Assembly (NCBI GenBank): GCA_041591635.1
Contig: JBFHRO010000091.1
Coordinates: 1-12,301 of the forward strand
Source: JACKOD01 sp041591635
Lineage (GTDB): Bacteria; Pseudomonadota; Gammaproteobacteria; Pseudomonadales; Oleiphilaceae
DNA: 12,301 nt
Reading direction: 5' to 3'
Part shown: positions 6,398 through 12,301 of the stretch, piece after piece
How the letters are laid out: each line of letters starts with the position of its first letter
Numbering within the stretch: the first letter of the stretch is position 1
Translations under genes and position numbers: made by a program
The notes under the pieces: model-generated
Told to the model about the DNA's origin: nothing
Databases searched by the model: none
The model's input: only the letters and a program-made list of their open reading frames with translations

Positions 6398-7153
6398 TTA
6401 TTCAGCCTTGGCGCGTTTGCCTTCAGGGAGATAGGTTCTCAGCAACCCTTCGATGACCCGGGGGTTTTGTCCCGCCTGGATACCGATGAGGGCATCGATG
6501 ATCATGGACTTGATCAATTCTTCTTCGCCCGCGCGCAGCTTGCACTTGTCGGCAATCGGCAGCGCCACCATATTTGCAAGCATGGCACCATACATTGTTG
6601 TCAACAGCGCGACCGCCATCGCCGGGCCGATCGATTTGGGGTCATCCATGTTCGAGAGCATCGCCACAAGCCCGATGAGCGTTCCTATCATCCCCATCGC
6701 AGGACCAATATCCCCGTTGGTGGCAAACACCTGGGCGCCCCGCTTATGGCGCTCCACGGCCAGGCTTTTATCCTTGCTCAGCATCGACTTGACCACATCA
6801 CCGTCGTGACCATCCACCAGCAGTTGAATTCCCTTGGCCAAAAAAGGATTTTTGATTTCTTTACCTTCCAGCGACAACAATCCGCCTTTTCTGGCCGCAT
6901 CGGCAAGTTCCACGATCTGCTCGATCAACTCTTCGGGGCTGTCGATTTTGAACATGAATGCCTTGGCCGCCACCTTGCCCGCCCCCAGGAATCCCCCCAG
7001 ACTGAACTTCATCATGGCGACAAACAGGCTGCCCACAAACACGATCAAAACAGAAGGCACGTCAACAAACATCCCTATGCTGCCGCCGAGCATCATGGCC
7101 ATGATGACCATGGCAAAACCGCCGACTAATCCAATAAGGGTTGCTAAATCCAC
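6398..7153 (-). CDS. pomA: Sodium-type flagellar stator protein PomA (MotA family)
   Basis: A 251-residue four-helix inner-membrane protein, the partner of PomB in the stator ring. It matches Vibrio PomA along its length: MDLATLIGLVGGFAMVIMAM (helix 1), GSIGMFVDVPSVLIVFVGSLF (into helix 2), and a large cytoplasmic loop with ELADAARKGGLLSLE and GIQLLVDGHDGDVV. Next come GDIGPAMGMIGTLIGLVAMLSNMDDPKSIGPAMA (helix 3) and TTMYGAMLANMVALPIADK (helix 4), then a basic C terminus. Charged loop residues in SLAVERHKRGAQVF lie where MotA/PomA touches FliG. Start is GTG with AGGAG six bases upstream, and the protein start aligns exactly with the Vibrio MDLATL. A hairpin lies just before the ribosome binding site. 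The gene is divergent from xseB, a neighbourhood also found in other gammaproteobacteria with PomAB. Confidence 0.96.
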   Translation of the reverse strand: MDLATLIGLVGGFAMVIMAMMLGGSIGMFVDVPSVLIVFVGSLFVAMMKFSLGGFLGAGKVAAKAFMFKIDSPEELIEQIVELADAARKGGLLSLEGKEIKNPFLAKGIQLLVDGHDGDVVKSMLSKDKSLAVERHKRGAQVFATNGDIGPAMGMIGTLIGLVAMLSNMDDPKSIGPAMAVALLTTMYGAMLANMVALPIADKCKLRAGEEELIKSMIIDALIGIQAGQNPRVIEGLLRTYLPEGKRAKAE

Positions 7154-7169
7154 AGCTGTCTCCTATTTA

Positions 7170-7185
7170 TTGCCATCGCTGGCAA
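7170..7185 (-). promoter_or_regulatory. Hairpin with GCGA tetraloop upstream of pomA ribosome binding site
   Basis: On the minus strand the sequence reads TTGCCA-GCGA-TGGCAA: a perfect six-pair stem closed by a GNRA-type loop, ending about five bases before the AGGAG site of pomA. In the mRNA it could tune translation or protect the 5' end; as DNA it could be an operator. Function is inference. Confidence 0.55.
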
Positions 7186-7311
7186 AAACATTTGTCGTGC
7201 TTTTGCACCCAATCACTGCCTTGCGCCTGAGCCTTGTTCGGGGGGATTCACGCCACAGAGCCCGACAGGCGAGCAACGGAAACGAAAAGGGCGGCCCGCG
7301 CGAATCGAGTT

Positions 7312-7320
7312 TGGTATACT
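7312..7320 (+). promoter_or_regulatory. Candidate extended -10 promoter toward xseB-ispA
   Basis: TGG followed by TATACT fits the TGn-TATAAT extended -10 pattern, which does not need a strong -35; none is visible. The next bases are GC-rich and form an inverted repeat (7323-7335) that would cover the start of transcription. The resulting leader to xseB would be about 200 bases long. Confidence 0.45.
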
Positions 7321-7445
7321 TCGGCCACGCTGGCCCAGTCGTTGTCGTTCCTTGTGCATCCGCCGAACAAGCAAGTCGCAACGGGTGACTCTCACATAAG
7401 TAGTCATTCTAGTAAGAAATCATGATTCTGCATGGTTTTTTGTTG

Positions 7446-7510
7446 CAGCAGCCGCCTTGATCCGGGGCTTGACGAATGTGGAGAAAACGGCTGCTGCGTC
7501 CCGTTTTTTT
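7446..7510 (+). promoter_or_regulatory. 10 bp inverted repeat plus T-tract directly before xseB (attenuator-like)
   Basis: GCAGCAGCCG at 7446-7455 and its exact complement CGGCTGCTGC at 7489-7498 can form a ten-pair stem around a 33-base loop. After six bases comes a run of seven T (7504-7510), only 16 bases before the xseB ATG. The gap between stem and T-run is longer than in a classical intrinsic terminator. It could be an attenuator, the 3' end of a small RNA, or a translational control hairpin. Confidence 0.5.
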
Positions 7511-7526
7511 GTTTCTGGAGCTATCC

Positions 7527-7763
7527 ATGTCTGAGCCTGAATCCTTCAATTTTGAGCAATCCCTTGAAGCGCTGGAGTCGCTGGTGCAACAAATGGAAAA
7601 GGGCGATTTAAGCCTGGAAGCCTCTCTTGCCGCCTTTGAGCGCGGGATAAAACTGACTCGCGAATGCCAAAGCGCGTTGGCCACGGCCCGGCAAAGAGTA
7701 GAGAAACTGGTTCAGACGGGCGATGGCAGTCTCGAAGCCCGCCCTTTTGCACAAAATGAATGA
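7527..7763 (+). CDS. xseB: Exodeoxyribonuclease VII small subunit
   Basis: A 78-residue helical protein, close to the 80-residue E. coli XseB. Several small subunits bind each XseA chain to form exonuclease VII, which degrades single-stranded DNA in both directions. Family sequence is evident: FEQSLEALESLVQQMEKGDLSLEASLAAFERGIKLTRECQSAL, forming two antiparallel helices. The start at 7527 is chosen because it has TGGAG six bases upstream and begins MSEPESFNFE like relatives; an upstream in-frame ATG at 7476 would add 17 residues read through the hairpin and T-tract and is rejected. Stop TGA overlaps an in-frame-for-ispA ATG (ATGA at 7760), the usual coupled arrangement in the xseB-ispA-dxs cluster. 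Confidence 0.95.
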   Translation: MSEPESFNFEQSLEALESLVQQMEKGDLSLEASLAAFERGIKLTRECQSALATARQRVEKLVQTGDGSLEARPFAQNE

Positions 7764-7792
7764 TGCGTTATTCAAACAGGCAGATCACTCCC

Positions 7793-8671
7793 ATGCACAG
7801 TTTTTTTAACCAATGCCAGTCACTGGTCAATCAGGCGCTGGAAACGCTTTTGCCTCCCGCCAACTCCCCCCCAATGCGACTGCACGAGGCCATGCGCTAT
7901 TGCGTCATTGAAGGTGGCAAACGCCTGCGCCCCATCCTGACGCTGGCCACCGCGCAAAGCTGTGGCGCCACTCTGGAACAGGCCCTGCCGGCCGCCTGCG
8001 CCTGCGAACTTGTACACGCATACAGTCTGATTCACGATGACCTGCCCGCCATGGACAACGATGATCTGCGCCGCGGCAAGCCCACTTGCCATCGGGCCTT
8101 TGATGAGGCGACCGCCATTCTGGCCGGCGATGCCCTGCAGGCGCTGGCCTTTGAGCAACTGGCCCAGGGCGGAAGTTACTGCGACAGCATCCGGCTGCAA
8201 ATGATCAAAGAGCTGGCCCGTGCCAGCGGAAGCCTTGGCATGGTTGGCGGCCAGGCCATCGATCTGGCGGCCGTGGATAAACAGCTGACGCTGAACGAGC
8301 TGGCACAGATGCACAACTGCAAAACCGGTGCATTAATTGAGGCCAGCGTACTTATTGGCGCCCTCGCCGCCGGGGAAACACGATCAGAGGTGCTCGCCCA
8401 CCTGCGTGATTTCGCCCGAGCCATCGGTCTGGCTTATCAGGTGCAGGATGACATTCTCGACATTGTCAGTGACACCCAAACGCTGGGCAAACCCCAAGGC
8501 TCGGACATTGCCCGCAACAAACCCACCTATCCCGCTCTTTTGGGGCTCGAAGGTGCAAAAGACAAAGCCGACGAGCTGATTCGGGAGAGCATGGCTGCCC
8601 TTGAAAAGCTTCCCTTTGCGTCCGAAGCGCTGCAAGCGATTGCCCGTTATATTACCAGCCGTGAGTACTAG
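7793..8671 (+). CDS. ispA: Farnesyl diphosphate synthase (short-chain polyprenyl synthase)
   Basis: A cytoplasmic prenyltransferase joining IPP to DMAPP and geranyl diphosphate to give FPP. From the chosen start it has 292 residues (E. coli IspA 299). Visible motifs are GGKRLRP (41-47) and the first aspartate-rich motif DDLPAMDNDDLRRG beginning at Asp82; its two-residue insert marks bacterial FPP synthases. Tyr77, five residues before that motif, is the chain-length-limiting aromatic. KTGALIEASV and the second aspartate-rich motif YQVQDDILD follow, then DIARNKPTYPALLG. I prefer ATG 7793 (MHSFFNQ) because NQALE then aligns with the E. coli N terminus. The alternative ATG at 7760 adds 11 residues and overlaps the xseB stop as ATGA; neither has a strong ribosome binding site, so translational coupling may keep 7760 in use. 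Confidence 0.93.
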   Translation: MHSFFNQCQSLVNQALETLLPPANSPPMRLHEAMRYCVIEGGKRLRPILTLATAQSCGATLEQALPAACACELVHAYSLIHDDLPAMDNDDLRRGKPTCHRAFDEATAILAGDALQALAFEQLAQGGSYCDSIRLQMIKELARASGSLGMVGGQAIDLAAVDKQLTLNELAQMHNCKTGALIEASVLIGALAAGETRSEVLAHLRDFARAIGLAYQVQDDILDIVSDTQTLGKPQGSDIARNKPTYPALLGLEGAKDKADELIRESMAALEKLPFASEALQAIARYITSREY

Positions 8672-8723
8672 TTCGGGCTACCACCAGCGACGCTCAGCGA
8701 TGGATATTCGCGCCCGCCAAAGG

Positions 8724-8751
8724 TCGATTTCACATCGATACCGGTTATAAT
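8724..8751 (+). promoter_or_regulatory. Candidate dxs promoter with internal inverted repeat
   Basis: TATAAT at 8746-8751 is a perfect -10 box, about 37 bases before the dxs ATG; the -35 is weak (TCGATT at 8724-8729, 16 bp spacer). Between the boxes lies an inverted repeat TCGAT-TTCAC-ATCGA (8724-8738) that could be an operator. The downstream discriminator is GC-rich. This would let dxs be expressed apart from xseB-ispA. Confidence 0.55.
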
Positions 8752-8788
8752 GTCGCCTTCTCAACCCTTAGCCGATCTGTGAGCCAGG

Positions 8789-10705
8789 ATGCCGTATTCG
8801 CACGTATTTCAGGAAATTCCGCTAAAAAGGCCAAACACGCCCCTGCTTGATCGCATCAACAACCCGGCCCAATTGCGATTGCTGCGAGAAGACCAGCTGC
8901 CACAGCTGGCGTACGAATTGCGTGCCTTTCTGCTTTATAGCGTAGGCCAGTCGGGAGGCCATTTTGGTGCGGGCCTGGGCGTGATCGAACTGACCATTGC
9001 CTTGCATTACGTGTTCAATACCCCTGAAGATCGACTGGTTTGGGATGTAGGCCATCAAGCCTACCCGCATAAGATACTGACCGGACGGCGCGAGCAAATG
9101 CCGCTGATCCGCCACAAAGAGGGTCCGGCGGCCTTCCCCAGACGCAGCGAGAGTCCCTATGACACCTTTGGTGTCGGCCACTCCAGCACTTCCATCAGCG
9201 CCGCCATGGGCATGGCGCTGGCAGCACGTGCCCTGGGTCAAAATCGCAAAGCGGTAGCCATCATCGGTGATGGCGCCATGACGGCCGGCATGGCATTTGA
9301 GGCGCTCAGCCATGCCGGAGATGCACGCCCCGACATGCTGGTGATACTCAACGACAACGACATGTCGATTTCCAACAACGTTGGTGGTCTGAAAAACCAT
9401 CTGGCCCGTATTCTGTCGGGCAAGACCTACAACAGCGTGCGCGACAGTGGTAAAAGCTTCCTCAGTAACGCGCCGCATTTGCGCGAGCTGGTCAAGAAAA
9501 CCGAAGAACATGTCAAGGGCATGGTGTCTCCCGGGACGCTGTTTGAAGAATTAGGCTTCAACTATATTGGTCCGATCGATGGTCACGACCTGGGCACCCT
9601 GCTGGAAACACTGGAGAACATGCAGTCCCTCCCCGGCCCGCAGTTTTTGCATGTGATCACCAAAAAGGGCAAGGGCTTTGGCCCCGCCGAATGTGACCCC
9701 ATCGGCTATCACGCGATCAACAAGATCGAACCCAAGCCTGCCGAATCAACTGTCGACAAACCCAAGTTCTCCAACGTTTTTGGTCAGTGGCTGTGCGACA
9801 TGGCGCAGCAGGATCCCCGTGTGGTCGGAATCACACCTGCCATGAAAGAAGGTTCTGATCTGGTGGAGTTCGCCAGGCGGTTTCCTGATCGTTATTTCGA
9901 TGTTGCCATTGCCGAGCAACACGCGGTCACGCTCGCGGCAGGCATGGCCTGTGAAGGCATAAAGCCGGTGGTAGCCATTTACTCCACTTTCTTGCAACGC
10001 GCCTATGACCAGCTGATTCACGATGTCGCTGTACAGGATCTGGATGTGCTGTTTGCCATTGACCGTGCCGGCCTTGTGGGCGAAGACGGACCAACCCACG
10101 CCGGCAGCTTTGATCTGTCGTTTTTGCGCTGCATTCCGAAAATGCTGATCATGGCGCCCAGTGACGAAAACGAATTACGGCAAATGCTCTTTACAGGGTA
10201 CAGCTTCGCAGGCCCGGCGGCCGTGCGTTATCCCAGAGGCACCGGTATCGGCAGCACCATTGAAAAAACCATGACAGCCCTCGAAATCGGCAAGGGGCGA
10301 ATCGTTAAATCGGGGCAAAAGATTGCCATATTGGCTTTCGGCACGCTTCTGCATGCAGCCAGGCCCGCCGCCGAAAAGCTCAACGCGACCCTGGTCGACA
10401 TGCGCTTTGTGAAACCACTGGATGAAGCTCTGATCAGTCAGCTGGCCCACACCCACACCCTGATGGTAACCCTGGAGGAAAACGCGGTAGCAGGGGGCGC
10501 AGGCAGTGCCGTCAATGAATACTTGCTGGGTAACAGATTCAGTGTTGAGGTGCTCAACCTGGGTCTGCCTGATACCTATGTGGAACACGGGCGCCATCAA
10601 GACCTTCTTGCCGAATGCGGTCTTGATGCCGAAGGCATTTTGCGCGCGATACAGCAGCGCGTCGAAAGCGAGCGATTGCCGCTAAAACTGGCAACCCTGT
10701 CCTGA
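8789..10705 (+). CDS. dxs: 1-Deoxy-D-xylulose-5-phosphate synthase
   Basis: A 638-residue thiamine-diphosphate enzyme that condenses pyruvate and glyceraldehyde-3-phosphate to DXP, the entry step of the MEP isoprenoid pathway; DXP also feeds thiamine and pyridoxal synthesis. Motifs in order: SGGHFGAGLGVIELT with His58 (E. coli His49), DVGHQAYPHK (86-95), and the ThDP/Mg-binding GDGAMTAG (160-167) with NDNDMSIS (188-195). LFEELGFNYIGPIDGHD comes next, then the transketolase-type catalytic Glu376 in AIAEQHAVTLAAGMA, RAYDQLIHDVAVQ, DRAGLVGEDGPTHAG and RYPRGTG. A C-terminal transketolase domain ends near residue 620. The length is normal (E. coli 620). The start gives an N terminus (FQEIPLKRPNTPLLD) matching Pseudomonas Dxs; the ribosome binding site is modest (GAG about eight bases upstream). 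It converges on ribA. Confidence 0.98.
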   Translation: MPYSHVFQEIPLKRPNTPLLDRINNPAQLRLLREDQLPQLAYELRAFLLYSVGQSGGHFGAGLGVIELTIALHYVFNTPEDRLVWDVGHQAYPHKILTGRREQMPLIRHKEGPAAFPRRSESPYDTFGVGHSSTSISAAMGMALAARALGQNRKAVAIIGDGAMTAGMAFEALSHAGDARPDMLVILNDNDMSISNNVGGLKNHLARILSGKTYNSVRDSGKSFLSNAPHLRELVKKTEEHVKGMVSPGTLFEELGFNYIGPIDGHDLGTLLETLENMQSLPGPQFLHVITKKGKGFGPAECDPIGYHAINKIEPKPAESTVDKPKFSNVFGQWLCDMAQQDPRVVGITPAMKEGSDLVEFARRFPDRYFDVAIAEQHAVTLAAGMACEGIKPVVAIYSTFLQRAYDQLIHDVAVQDLDVLFAIDRAGLVGEDGPTHAGSFDLSFLRCIPKMLIMAPSDENELRQMLFTGYSFAGPAAVRYPRGTGIGSTIEKTMTALEIGKGRIVKSGQKIAILAFGTLLHAARPAAEKLNATLVDMRFVKPLDEALISQLAHTHTLMVTLEENAVAGGAGSAVNEYLLGNRFSVEVLNLGLPDTYVEHGRHQDLLAECGLDAEGILRAIQQRVESERLPLKLATLS

Positions 10706-10716
10706 GGTTTACGCCA

Positions 10717-10734
10717 TGCCTGCTGACGCAGGCA
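10717..10734. terminator. Hairpin between convergent dxs and ribA
   Basis: TGCCTGC-TGAC-GCAGGCA is a perfect seven-pair stem with a four-base loop, centred in the 47 bp between the two stop codons. Neither side is followed by a T-run, so it is a weak or Rho-assisted terminator at best, acting on either strand. Its position supports the role more than its form does. Confidence 0.5.
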
Positions 10735-10752
10735 GCCAGATTCTGAAGCCCG

Positions 10753-11364
10753 TCACTCGGGATCATCGTCCTGATGTGTCCGCAGCCAATGCCCCAGTTT
10801 GTCGGCCTTGGTGTCCAGGTAATACTGATTATGGGGATTTCTGCCAGCCAGAATCGGCAAACGCTCCACCACATCAATCCCAAATCCCTGTAACGCATTG
10901 ACTTTGCGAGGGTTATTCGTCATCAGGCGAATCTTTTTAATCCCCAGATGATCCAGCATGTCCTTGGCCATGCTGTAATCACGCAAATCTGCGGCAAAGC
11001 CCAGTTGCTCGTTGGCCTGTACCGTATCGGCGCCCTGATCCTGCAGATGATAAGCCCGGATCTTGTTTAAAAGCCCAATACCGCGTCCCTCCTGACGCAA
11101 ATAGAGCAATACGCCGCTGCCTGCATCCTTGATGCTCTGCAAGGCGCTTTCAAGCTGATAGCCACAATCACAGCGCATGCTGTAAAGCGTGTCACCCGTG
11201 AGACACTCGGAGTGTGTTCGCCCCAGCACGGGATAGCCGGCAGAGACTTCACCGAGCGTCAATGCAATATGTTCCTGACCAGATATTTCATCCTGAAACC
11301 CATGCATTTCAAACAAGCCAAACGGCGTTGGCAGACGACAGCTTTGAATGAATTTGACAGCCAC
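10753..11364 (-). CDS. ribA: GTP cyclohydrolase II
   Basis: A 203-residue zinc enzyme opening the imidazole ring of GTP to give the diaminopyrimidine that starts riboflavin synthesis. The zinc ligands are Cys54, Cys65 and Cys67 in SECLTGDTLYSMRCDCG, at the same numbers as in E. coli. The active-site stretch YLRQEGRGIGLLNKIRAYHLQDQG is intact, including Tyr105; further conserved blocks are ANEQLGFAADLRDY and RLMTNNPRKVNALQGFGI. It is the stand-alone form, not fused to RibB. The start is GTG, supported by GAGGG six bases upstream. Its own promoter is visible (11398-11406) and no FMN riboswitch is seen in the short leader of about 27 bases. Placement next to dxs, in opposite orientation, resembles the Pseudomonas neighbourhood in content. 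Confidence 0.97.
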   Translation of the reverse strand: MAVKFIQSCRLPTPFGLFEMHGFQDEISGQEHIALTLGEVSAGYPVLGRTHSECLTGDTLYSMRCDCGYQLESALQSIKDAGSGVLLYLRQEGRGIGLLNKIRAYHLQDQGADTVQANEQLGFAADLRDYSMAKDMLDHLGIKKIRLMTNNPRKVNALQGFGIDVVERLPILAGRNPHNQYYLDTKADKLGHWLRTHQDDDPE

Positions 11365-11397
11365 TCTTTACCCTCAACCCTCTCAAACAGGGCCGGG

Positions 11398-11406
11398 ATT
11401 GTACCA
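11398..11406 (-). promoter_or_regulatory. Candidate ribA promoter, extended -10
   Basis: On the minus strand TGG-TACAAT fits an extended -10 (one mismatch in the hexamer), followed by a GC-rich discriminator (CCCGGCC). No good -35 lies 16-18 bases upstream. Transcription would start near 11391, giving a short leader before the GTG. Confidence 0.5.
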
Positions 11407-11508
11407 CAGCAAGCAAAGCGGCCCTACGGAAAAACCGCAGTGAAAAAAGAGAAAATGAAGCCGAACAGGCCGCGTTTATCTGATCAGAAAAGGCATAACC
11501 GGGGCCGA
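11407..11508 (-). other. Spacer between moaA and ribA
   Basis: About 100 bp downstream of moaA. On the minus strand a T-rich stretch (complement of 11441-11455) follows a very short inverted repeat (GCC-GAACA-GGC, 11460-11470); this is too weak to call an intrinsic terminator with confidence. No small gene is seen. Confidence 0.3.
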
Positions 11509-12301
11509 TTAGCCGCCGGTCATGTTCATAAAGCGCAGAATCTGGGGGGGCTCGGCATTGTTGAAATAATGCCGCTGTGGCTTGAGGTGCATGGCCTTGA
11601 TCAGCTCAGCGCACAGGTCGGCATCCTTGATGCCATCGCGCAACAACGCTTTCAGATCGACCGAATGCTCATTGCCAAGACACAAGAGCAAACGCCCTTC
11701 TGCTGTCAAACGCACCCGGTTGCAGTCGCCACAGAAGTTGTGGCTGTGAGGTGAAATAAAACCGATACGGGTATCCGCACCGACGGTTCGGTAGTACTTC
11801 GACGGGCCGCCCGTAGTATCCGCGATGGGCGTCAGCTGATAGCGCTGTTCAATGATCTCCCGGATCTCGTCGCTCGAACAGTACGCCTCCTGCCGGCTGT
11901 GCTCGCTGATCACGCCCAGCGGCATTTCCTCAATAAAACTCAAGTCAAGCTGTCGCGCGCGCGCAAATTCGACCAGGTCCAATACTTCATCATCATTACG
12001 TCCACGCAGAATCACGGCATTAAGCTTGGTTCGTACGAAACCCGCGTCTTGCGCGGCGGCAATACCCGCCAGTACCTGCTCAAGCCTTCCGGTACGGGTA
12101 AGCTGCCGGAACCGGTCGGCCTTCAAGGTATCCAGACTGATGTTAAGACGCCCAAGCTTCGCCCGCTTCAAGTCGGCAGCCATGGTCGGCAGCTGTGAAC
12201 CATTCGTGGTCAGTGCCAGTTCTTTCAGTCCATCCAGGCGTCCGAGGCGTTCAATCAGCGACAACAGGTCACGGCGCACCAGAGGCTCCCCCCCGGTCAA
12301 A
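11509..12301 (-). CDS. moaA: GTP 3',8-cyclase MoaA (N-terminal part outside window)
   Basis: A radical-SAM enzyme that converts GTP to 3',8-cyclo-GTP, the first step of molybdenum-cofactor synthesis, with MoaC. The window begins inside the gene at the SAM-binding LTGGEPL motif; TTG at 12298-12300 is an internal Leu codon, and the start with the first CxxxCxxC cluster lies beyond 12301. Visible are TTNGSQL, LNISLDTLKADRF and KLNAVILRGRNDDEV. The second 4Fe-4S site follows in SPHSHNFCGDCNRVRLTAEGRLLLCLG, with three Cys. The protein ends MTGG, and the C-terminal Gly-Gly is required for MoaA activity in studied members. The C terminus is complete. It is codirectional with ribA but 144 bp from it, and ribA has its own promoter, so an operon is not needed. 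Confidence 0.96.
   Translation of the reverse strand, partial: LTGGEPLVRRDLLSLIERLGRLDGLKELALTTNGSQLPTMAADLKRAKLGRLNISLDTLKADRFRQLTRTGRLEQVLAGIAAAQDAGFVRTKLNAVILRGRNDDEVLDLVEFARARQLDLSFIEEMPLGVISEHSRQEAYCSSDEIREIIEQRYQLTPIADTTGGPSKYYRTVGADTRIGFISPHSHNFCGDCNRVRLTAEGRLLLCLGNEHSVDLKALLRDGIKDADLCAELIKAMHLKPQRHYFNNAEPPQILRFMNMTGG

Larger units (their letters stand above)
7154..7526. other. 373 bp divergent intergenic region, pomA / xseB
   Basis: No convincing gene is seen on either strand; the short open frames lack family-like sequence and good start sites. What it holds: a GNRA-loop hairpin next to pomA (7170-7185), an extended -10 candidate (7312-7320) followed by an inverted repeat GGCCA-CGC-TGGCC (7323-7335), a weak second xseB promoter candidate (GTGACT at 7385-7390, 17 bp, TCTAGT at 7408-7413), the palindrome AATCATGATT (7418-7427), and a 10 bp inverted repeat with a T-tract directly before xseB. 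I found no convincing sigma-28 or sigma-54 promoter toward pomA by eye. Confidence 0.6.

Noticed and set aside
6284..7129. 281-codon plus-strand frame opposite pomA
   Set aside because: His- and Arg-rich mirror of pomA, which is conserved over its full length; no independent evidence.
7154..7526. Possible sigma-28 or sigma-54 flagellar promoter for pomAB
   Set aside because: A by-eye scan of the pomA strand found no TAAA-N15-GCCGATAA or GG-N10-GC arrangement good enough to report.
8672..8788. Thiamine (TPP) riboswitch before dxs
   Set aside because: The 117 bp gap lacks the conserved CTGAGA and related TPP elements; only promoter-like signals are seen.
8822..9511. 229-codon minus-strand frame opposite dxs
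   Set aside because: Entirely inside dxs on the other strand with no family signature.
11365..11400. FMN riboswitch before ribA
   Set aside because: The leader from the likely promoter is only about 27 bases and has no RFN-type elements.
11212..11754. 180-codon plus-strand frame across the ribA start, the spacer and the moaA end
   Set aside because: Overlaps two conserved genes antisense; only the roughly 140 bp spacer is free and it shows no coding character.
1..12301. Mobile elements, CRISPR arrays, tRNA or rRNA genes
   Set aside because: No transposase or integrase, no spaced repeat array and no tRNA-like sequence was recognised on either strand.

Overview
This window is an ordinary stretch of chromosome from a gram-negative gammaproteobacterium, most likely a polarly flagellated marine or aquatic one. 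The basis is protein resemblance: the stator proteins look like Vibrio-type sodium-driven PomA/PomB, Dxs and IspA resemble Pseudomonas/Alteromonadales-type sequences, and RibA and Lgt carry gammaproteobacterial family signatures. I cannot name the genus. The DNA is moderately GC-rich. I see no insertion sequence, phage gene, CRISPR array, tRNA or rRNA.

Layout. (1) 2-1102 (+): the C-terminal part of a methyl-accepting chemotaxis protein, cut by the window edge and ending in a CheR/CheB-type tether pentapeptide. (2) 1136-3679 (-): thyA, lgt and a TauE/SafE-family permease; lgt and thyA are tightly coupled, and a perfect 2 x 16 bp tandem repeat lies between the permease and lgt. (3) 3804-4586 (+): an NRDE/TANGO2-family gene facing away from the permease. 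(4) 4600-7153 (-): pomA, pomB and an atypical PilZ-domain gene in one direction, with an unusually long 127 bp pomA-pomB gap and a GNRA-loop hairpin just upstream of the pomA ribosome binding site. (5) 7154-7526: a 373 bp divergent intergenic region with a likely promoter, inverted repeats and a hairpin/T-tract before xseB. (6) 7527-10705 (+): xseB, ispA and dxs, the conserved isoprenoid-precursor cluster, with a good internal promoter before dxs. (7) 10753-12301 (-): ribA with its own extended -10 promoter, then a 5'-truncated moaA.

How the genes relate. The MCP and PomAB belong to chemotaxis and swimming, and the PilZ protein is a plausible modulator of the stator. Dxs and IspA supply the first step of the MEP pathway and farnesyl diphosphate. 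ThyA makes dTMP, RibA starts riboflavin synthesis and MoaA starts molybdenum-cofactor synthesis. Lgt lipidates prolipoproteins. The best lead is the stator-linked, motif-degenerate PilZ protein; the other observations are regulatory DNA/RNA structures. I found no clearly new multi-gene system.
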